From NCBI RefSeq assembly GCF_030161475.1, contig NZ_BSUG01000032.1:62001-126000 (forward strand): a stretch of 64,000 bases of DNA, read 5' to 3'. This DNA comes from Tetragenococcus halophilus subsp. flandriensis. Lineage in GTDB: Bacteria; Bacillota; Bacilli; Lactobacillales; Enterococcaceae. Of this stretch, positions 59,692 to 64,000 are shown one piece after another. Positions within the stretch are counted from its first letter, which is position 1. Each line of letters opens with the position of its first letter. The translations under genes were made by a program, and so were the position numbers. The notes under the pieces were generated by a model. It searched no databases and was not told where the DNA came from. It saw only the letters and a program-made list of their open reading frames with translations.

Positions 59692-60324
59692 ATGGCAAAA
59701 TTAGATGTACAAGCCACTCGAATGGAAATGTCTCATCTTTCTGATCAATTATCTACAGCCAAAAGAGGACATAAACTATTAAAAGATAAGCAAGATGAAT
59801 TGATGCGTCAATTTATTACATTGATTCGTAAAAATAATAAACTACGTAAAGAAGTAGAAGAAGAAATGGTTAATGCGATGAAAGCTTTTCGTTTGGCCAA
59901 TGCTTCTTTGAATGAAAACTTTATTGAAGAATTATTCATTTTACCAGCAGCAGATGTGAGTTTGGAAATGGCTAAAAAAAATATTATGAGCGTTTCTGTT
60001 CCTATTATGAACTTTCAGTACGATGAAGATTTTCTAGAAGCCCCTCTTGAATATGGCTTTTTGAATTCTAATGCACCATTGGATAAGTCAATTGAAGGTT
60101 TTACAAATGTTTTACCAAAGTTGTTAGAATTAACTGAAATTGAAAAATCTTGTCAACTTCTGTCTGACGAAATTGAAAAAACACGCAGACGTGTGAACGC
60201 TTTGGAATATATGACAATTCCTGAATTGGAAGAAACGATTTATTACATTCGAATGAAGTTAGAAGAAGATGAGCGCGCTGGCGTTACAAGAATGATTAAG
60301 GTAAAAAATATGCGAAATGATTAA
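59692..60324 (+). CDS. ntpD: V-type Na+-ATPase subunit D (NtpD, central shaft)
   Basis: The 210-residue long antiparallel coiled-coil rotor axle starts with the conserved [28 protein letters not shown] region. It ends the operon; ntpH and ntpJ of E. hirae are absent and a terminator follows. Confidence 0.93.
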   Translation: MAKLDVQATRMEMSHLSDQLSTAKRGHKLLKDKQDELMRQFITLIRKNNKLRKEVEEEMVNAMKAFRLANASLNENFIEELFILPAADVSLEMAKKNIMSVSVPIMNFQYDEDFLEAPLEYGFLNSNAPLDKSIEGFTNVLPKLLELTEIEKSCQLLSDEIEKTRRRVNALEYMTIPELEETIYYIRMKLEEDERAGVTRMIKVKNMRND

Positions 60325-60330
60325 ACAATG

Positions 60331-60382
60331 TAAAAAATTGCGGAGCGACGAAAATATGTCTATCCGCAATTTTTTATTTTAA
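60331..60382. terminator. Bidirectional terminator after ntpD
   Basis: AAAAATTGCGG pairs with CCGCAATTTTT around a 20-base loop, with T and A runs on either side. It lies between ntpD and the convergent OppA-like gene. Confidence 0.75.
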
Positions 60383-60399
60383 ATTTTTAAGAAAATTAG

Positions 60400-62031
60400 T
60401 TATTCTCTATGAACATCTTTCAATGTGACAGGAGCAGCAAAGGTATGGTAATTCATTCCTGAAATATCACTATTTTGCAGAACAGATTGCTGATTTTGAC
60501 TAATCGAAATCATACCGGCTGTATCTTCCATCACTTCTTTTTCTGCTGTAATTAACGTTTCCCAACGTTTTACTGGATCGTTGGCGTATTTCCCGGATGC
60601 ATCATCTAGAAATTGGTCATAAGTTTCATTGGAATAATTTCGATCGTTACCCGAATATAAGGTATTTAAAGTTGAAATGGGATCTTTATAATCAGGTGTC
60701 CAGTAGATTAAAAACATGTCGTAATCACTATCACGGGCCAAATTCAATGCAGATTCTGTGGGCATTGATTTCACGTTGACTGTTAATCCTTCGAAAAGGT
60801 CCTGCCATTGATATTGAATACTTTCTCCCATTTTTTTATAGTTTCCTTCATCGGTTACAAGTAATTCTAATGTTATTTCGTCTCCTAGTTCTTCTTGTGC
60901 CTTTTTCCAATAGGAGAGGGCTTGCTCTTTATCATATTTCATTAAATCACCTGCGTCTTCACGGAAATCTTCGTCAGTTTCTGGATGGGAGATAAAATCT
61001 TTTGTTATTGCGCCATCTAAGGGCTCAGATCCATCGGCAATAACGTTATTTACTAAGTTTTCCTTATCAACTCCCAGTGCTAGTGCCTTACGCAAATCTT
61101 CATTTTTTAGCGGTGTATCTTTACCAGCTCGCTCTTGGTTTAAACGAATATAATTCATTGTAGCAGTGGGGTAATCTGCAAAGTCCTCATGGTTCAAATT
61201 CTGTCTAGCCATTTCTCCAGTCAGTGTTGCGACATCTAATTGACCGTCGTTATATAAATTTAAAGCTGTTGAAGATTCTTTTACTACGTCGTAATGAATT
61301 TTATCAGCTTTCACATTTTCTTGATCCCAATACTTCTCATTTTTCGTTAGTTCCCAATCCGTTTGCGACTGGTCCCAGTTTTCTACTACAAAGGGTCCAT
61401 TGTAAACCACAGTTTCGCTACTACTACCATAATCTTCTCCAAACTCTTCAATAGCATTTTGGTTTTGGGGAAAGAAAGTAGGAAAAGCTAAAAGAGAGGT
61501 GAAATAAGGAGTTGCTTCTTTTAAATGAATTTCTAGTGTGTGATCGTCGAGTGCTTCAACAGCAAGTTCATCCACTTCTTTTTCCCCTTTTGAAATCGCT
61601 TCGGCATTTTCCATGGTGTCTATCAACAAGAAGCTATATTCTAGTGCATTTTCTGGATCGATCATTTTTTTCCAGGCAGCTTCAAAGTCATCCGCAGTGA
61701 CTGGGTCATCATTTGACCAACTAGCATCTTCTCTTAATTGGATGGTATATGTTTTCCCATCTTCAGAGATCTCTGGCATTTCTTCTGCTACTGCGGGAAT
61801 AACTTCGTCTTCTTCATCGAGTGCATATAATCCTTCAAAAGCCGCAGTTTGAACAATAGCATCAGGAAAATCAAGCATATTTGAAGTATCAAGTGTTGTT
61901 AGTTCGGACTCAGACATGAGACGAATCGGCTGGTTTTCTTGTTCTGCTTCATTCGTTTTCCCAGTTGAACAACCAGAAAGAATAAGTAATGTTACAAATA
62001 GGCAGCTTTTAGTTAATATGGCTTTTTTCAT
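60400..62031 (-). CDS. Oligopeptide-binding lipoprotein (OppA-like)
   Basis: A 543-residue SBP family 5 protein. Lipoprotein signal with lipobox LSGC (Cys21), followed by an acidic linker. Typical segments: FEGLYALDEEDEVIPAVAEE, YTIQLREDASWSNDDPVTADDFEAAWK, LRKALALGVDKENLV and MFLIYWTPDYKDPISTL. It binds peptides for an Opp-type ABC importer, but no permease or ATPase genes are adjacent, so it probably serves a transporter encoded elsewhere. Highly acidic. It directly follows the cupin gene. GGAGG precedes ATG. Confidence 0.9.
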   Translation of the reverse strand: MKKAILTKSCLFVTLLILSGCSTGKTNEAEQENQPIRLMSESELTTLDTSNMLDFPDAIVQTAAFEGLYALDEEDEVIPAVAEEMPEISEDGKTYTIQLREDASWSNDDPVTADDFEAAWKKMIDPENALEYSFLLIDTMENAEAISKGEKEVDELAVEALDDHTLEIHLKEATPYFTSLLAFPTFFPQNQNAIEEFGEDYGSSSETVVYNGPFVVENWDQSQTDWELTKNEKYWDQENVKADKIHYDVVKESSTALNLYNDGQLDVATLTGEMARQNLNHEDFADYPTATMNYIRLNQERAGKDTPLKNEDLRKALALGVDKENLVNNVIADGSEPLDGAITKDFISHPETDEDFREDAGDLMKYDKEQALSYWKKAQEELGDEITLELLVTDEGNYKKMGESIQYQWQDLFEGLTVNVKSMPTESALNLARDSDYDMFLIYWTPDYKDPISTLNTLYSGNDRNYSNETYDQFLDDASGKYANDPVKRWETLITAEKEVMEDTAGMISISQNQQSVLQNSDISGMNYHTFAAPVTLKDVHRE

Positions 62032-62358
62032 TTACTTTTCCTCCTTTCTTTCAACTAAAAACCAAACAACAACAGCGGGCTCATTGCTGTCGTTATAATT
62101 TATATGACCTTCATTTTTTTCAATTAATTGGGCATCTCCAGCTTTCCCTAAAATATCTTCACCATTTTCTAAGATTGTATGTGCTGATCCGGAAATAATA
62201 TAAGAAAATTCATCTTGCTTATGGTAAGAGTAGCCTTGTTTTGGATGTTTTTCACCTGGTTGTAGTGTAATCAAACCCATTGTGATATTTGGGTTTGGCT
62301 GATTTGTTGGATCGAAAAAGTGATTCATATTGCTTTTAAGCGTTGGTTTTAAATGCAT
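62032..62358 (-). CDS. Small cupin-domain protein
   Basis: The 108-residue single cupin has motif 1 around GYSYHKQDEFSYIISG and motif 2 around GDAQLIEKNEGHINYN. His/Glu residues could hold a metal or sugar. The role is unknown; it is the first gene of an operon with the OppA-like protein, whose ATG touches its stop. AGGAGG precedes ATG. An inverted repeat flanks the promoter at 62382-62438. Confidence 0.8.
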   Translation of the reverse strand: MHLKPTLKSNMNHFFDPTNQPNPNITMGLITLQPGEKHPKQGYSYHKQDEFSYIISGSAHTILENGEDILGKAGDAQLIEKNEGHINYNDSNEPAVVVWFLVERKEEK

Positions 62359-62381
62359 GAAAGCCTCCTAAAAAGTATATT

Positions 62382-62438
62382 TAAGCCTATCATACCGGAA
62401 ACTAGGGGATTGTCAATATAATAATCTGAATAGGCTTA
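62382..62438. promoter_or_regulatory. Promoter flanked by a 9-bp inverted repeat (cupin/OppA operon)
   Basis: Plus-strand TAAGCCTAT (62382-62390) and ATAGGCTTA (62430-62438) enclose a minus-strand promoter, TTGACA and TATGAT with a 16-bp spacer. Two half sites around a promoter suggest repression by looping or a dimer pair; the regulator is unknown. Confidence 0.45.
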
Positions 62439-62598
62439 ATTTTCTGAAAAATAATGATGTACTTATCTTATTTTGTTAGAATTAGGCAAACTATCAAAAC
62501 AACTAAAAGTGGAACTGTGGAAAACTTCTTTGTTAATTTTTCTTTTTTATCCGCAATAATAAGTTTTTGCCGGAAAGATGAGTAAATGCGATTATTTT

Positions 62599-62646
62599 AT
62601 AAGGCCCAAAATGTTTCACATAATGAAAAACATTCTGGGCCTTTTG
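62599..62646. terminator. Terminator of the RpiR-family gene
   Basis: AAGGCCCAAAATGTTT pairs with AAACATTCTGGGCCTTTT (small mismatches), with T-rich flanks on both strands. The remaining 62439-62598 stretch shows no gene. Confidence 0.75.
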
Positions 62647-62666
62647 AAATAAATGTAAATGTTTAT

Positions 62667-63446
62667 TTATTTTTTTAGTATATAATTATTTCCCAATAAT
62701 TCTACAAAAGCTAGCAATTTATATTTGCCTGTTCGTTCTAAGTCATGATCACCAAGGGTAATAACTGTATCGAACAAAGAGGATAGTTTCATATGCGAAT
62801 TTTGCGTAACCAAAATATTTGAGGCTTTTGAATTAATGATCGACAATGTTAAATCTTTTTGCATGACTAGCGAGCCCTCCAAGGAGACAACAATTGCTAG
62901 ATCATTTTTTTCTAATTGAGGTATGATTTCATGTTGTTTTCTATTGTCTACCGGGTATATGGCTTCTTTACCACAATTTAAAAGGATAGTTTGTAAAACC
63001 ATAGTGATATTTCCGGGGATCAAGGTGGAGAATAAATAAACTCGACGGCATTCATGTATTTTATTACTAACTTTTTCGACCTGTTTTAAATCAAAGTTAT
63101 CAATAAAAGCGTTAAATTCTTGTCCGACTGTTTGTAACTCATTTAATAATAACTGACTTGTGGTTTGTTTTTCATTTCTAGCTAAAAGGTCAAGTTCTAG
63201 TTCGTTTTCTTCAAGTTGAATTAAAAAATAATCTTTTTTAAACTCACTAAATCCTGCATAACCTAATTTCTTAGCAAAACGTGTAACGCTTGCTTCAGAA
63301 AGATGACAAGATTTAGCGATATTGGTAATGGTAATAGATCTCTGATAAAGGTTTTTTAAAAGATACTGGGCAATAAGATATTCTGTATCTTTAGTTTGGT
63401 AATGATTTAAAATATCTTGTAAAGAAAGAATTAATCCTCCACTCAT
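62667..63446 (-). CDS. RpiR/MurR-family regulator
   Basis: A 259-residue regulator: N-terminal HTH (about 15-80, ITNIAKSCHLSEASVTRFAKKLGYAGFSEFKKD), then a SIS sugar-phosphate domain (about 100-250, with YLFSTLIPGNITMVLQTILL). ATG 63446 is used; a TTG at 63458 sits almost on the AGGGAG site. It is divergent from the GH1 gene at 63600, and a 13-bp inverted repeat lies between them, so it probably controls that gene in response to a phospho-sugar. Confidence 0.85.
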   Translation of the reverse strand: MSGGLILSLQDILNHYQTKDTEYLIAQYLLKNLYQRSITITNIAKSCHLSEASVTRFAKKLGYAGFSEFKKDYFLIQLEENELELDLLARNEKQTTSQLLLNELQTVGQEFNAFIDNFDLKQVEKVSNKIHECRRVYLFSTLIPGNITMVLQTILLNCGKEAIYPVDNRKQHEIIPQLEKNDLAIVVSLEGSLVMQKDLTLSIINSKASNILVTQNSHMKLSSLFDTVITLGDHDLERTGKYKLLAFVELLGNNYILKK

Positions 63447-63482
63447 AATATACAACACTCCCTTGTCTGAATTGTATCTTTA

Positions 63483-63521
63483 ATTTTCACAAATTGAAAG
63501 TCAGAACTAATTTGTGAAAAT
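63483..63521. promoter_or_regulatory. RpiR-family operator candidate
   Basis: A 13-bp perfect inverted repeat, ATTTTCACAAATT (63483-63495) and AATTTGTGAAAAT (63509-63521), separated by 13 bases, midway between the divergent regulator and GH1 gene. Confidence 0.65.
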
Positions 63522-63540
63522 ACAATAACAAAATCGAAAA

Positions 63541-63554
63541 TGGAAGCGCTATTT
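63541..63554 (+). promoter_or_regulatory. Candidate cre (CcpA) site
   Basis: TGGAAGCGCTATTT matches 11 of 14 cre positions. It precedes an extended -10 TGCTATGAT of the GH1 gene. Confidence 0.4.
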
Positions 63555-63599
63555 ATTGTGCTATGATTAAACTAACAATTGATGAAAGGGAGAATTTAT

Positions 63600-64000
63600 A
63601 TGAAACTACGTGAAGATTTTTATTGGGGGAACTCGGTATCCAGTATGCAGACAGAAGGTGCCTGGGATGAAGGAGGAAAGGGAAAATCTGTCTATGACAT
63701 TAGAGAAGCCAGCGAAAATGCTTCTGATTGGAAAGTAGCAACTGATTCTTATCACCGTTATCTAGAGGATTTTGATTATATGCAAGATTTAGGAATGAAT
63801 ATGTACCGCTTTCAAATTTCCTGGAGCCGGGTAAATCCAACAGGTGATGGAAAGTGGAACGAAGAAGGGATTGTTTTTTACGATCAATTTATTGATGATT
63901 TAATCAGCCGTGGGATCGAACCGATGATTTGTCTGTATCATTTTGATATGCCTTTACATCTGGCTGAGACTTATAATGGCTTTATTTCCAAAGAAGTAGT
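63600..64000 (+). CDS. GH1 6-phospho-beta-glucosidase/galactosidase (partial, runs off the window)
   Basis: The first 133 codons of a GH1 enzyme: FYWGNSVSSMQTEGAWDEGGKGKSVYDI, then DSYHRYLEDFDYMQDLGMNMYRFQISWSRVNP and CLYHFDMPLHL. The catalytic glutamates lie beyond the end. AAAGGGAGAA precedes ATG 63600. Likely cytosolic hydrolysis of a phospho-beta-glycoside; regulated by the divergent RpiR protein and possibly CcpA. Confidence 0.88.
   Translation, partial: MKLREDFYWGNSVSSMQTEGAWDEGGKGKSVYDIREASENASDWKVATDSYHRYLEDFDYMQDLGMNMYRFQISWSRVNPTGDGKWNEEGIVFYDQFIDDLISRGIEPMICLYHFDMPLHLAETYNGFISKEV

Overview
The window is AT-rich DNA with strong Shine-Dalgarno sites, many TTG/GTG starts, several phosphotransferase (PTS) clusters and a complete Na+-type V-ATPase operon in the order known from Enterococcus hirae (ntpFIKECGABD). 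This points to Enterococcaceae. Very acidic secreted or lipid-anchored proteins and the Na+-type rotor ring fit a salt-adapted genus such as Tetragenococcus; the genus is an inference. No rRNA, tRNA, intact insertion sequence, prophage or CRISPR array was seen.

Layout. 0-2.4 kb: the 3' end of a GH32 gene, a tandem array of 42-bp palindromic repeats, two small XRE-like regulators around a stand-alone CAT RNA-binding protein, and an unknown protein. 2.5-10.8 kb: a GntR-controlled glycan cluster (PTS EIIC, GH84, GH38, GH125) suited to N-glycan-type substrates. 10.8-15.6 kb: an unknown two-gene operon, one member a paralogue of the 1.7-kb gene, a second 41-42-bp palindromic array, an M20 deacylase and a third XRE-like gene. 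16.2-19.8 kb: a lactose/cellobiose-class PTS with a GH1 6-phospho-beta-glucosidase.

20.2-28.5 kb: a GntR repressor diverges from a ten-gene operon. It encodes a sorbitol-6-P-dehydrogenase-like SDR, a mannose/sorbose-class PTS, a mannitol-1-P-dehydrogenase relative, DhaL and DhaK kinase subunits, and hexulose-6-P synthase and isomerase. 28.6-34.6 kb: a sigma-54 promoter drives a second mannose-class PTS and a HAD phosphatase, with the LevR-type activator gene downstream. 35-43.9 kb: a DUF2254 membrane protein, a MalR-like regulon (LacI repressor, two GH13 glucosidases, an EIIB/EIIC pair split by a -1 frameshift at a slippery heptamer) and a DUF368 (PopT-like) protein.

44-49 kb: an AraC regulator and four enzymes (two Gfo/Idh/MocA, ThuA-like, TIM-barrel) suggesting oxidoreductive sugar or glycoside processing. 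49-51.6 kb: a holin-like type I toxin locus and an antitermination-controlled beta-glucoside PTS with a clear RAT/terminator pair. 51.7-60.4 kb: the ntp operon with a structured leader. 60.4-64 kb: an OppA-like lipoprotein and a cupin, an RpiR regulator, and the start of a divergent GH1 gene.

Overall this is a carbohydrate-utilisation region in which most clusters have their own specific regulator and visible cis site, plus several unexplained repeat and RNA structures.
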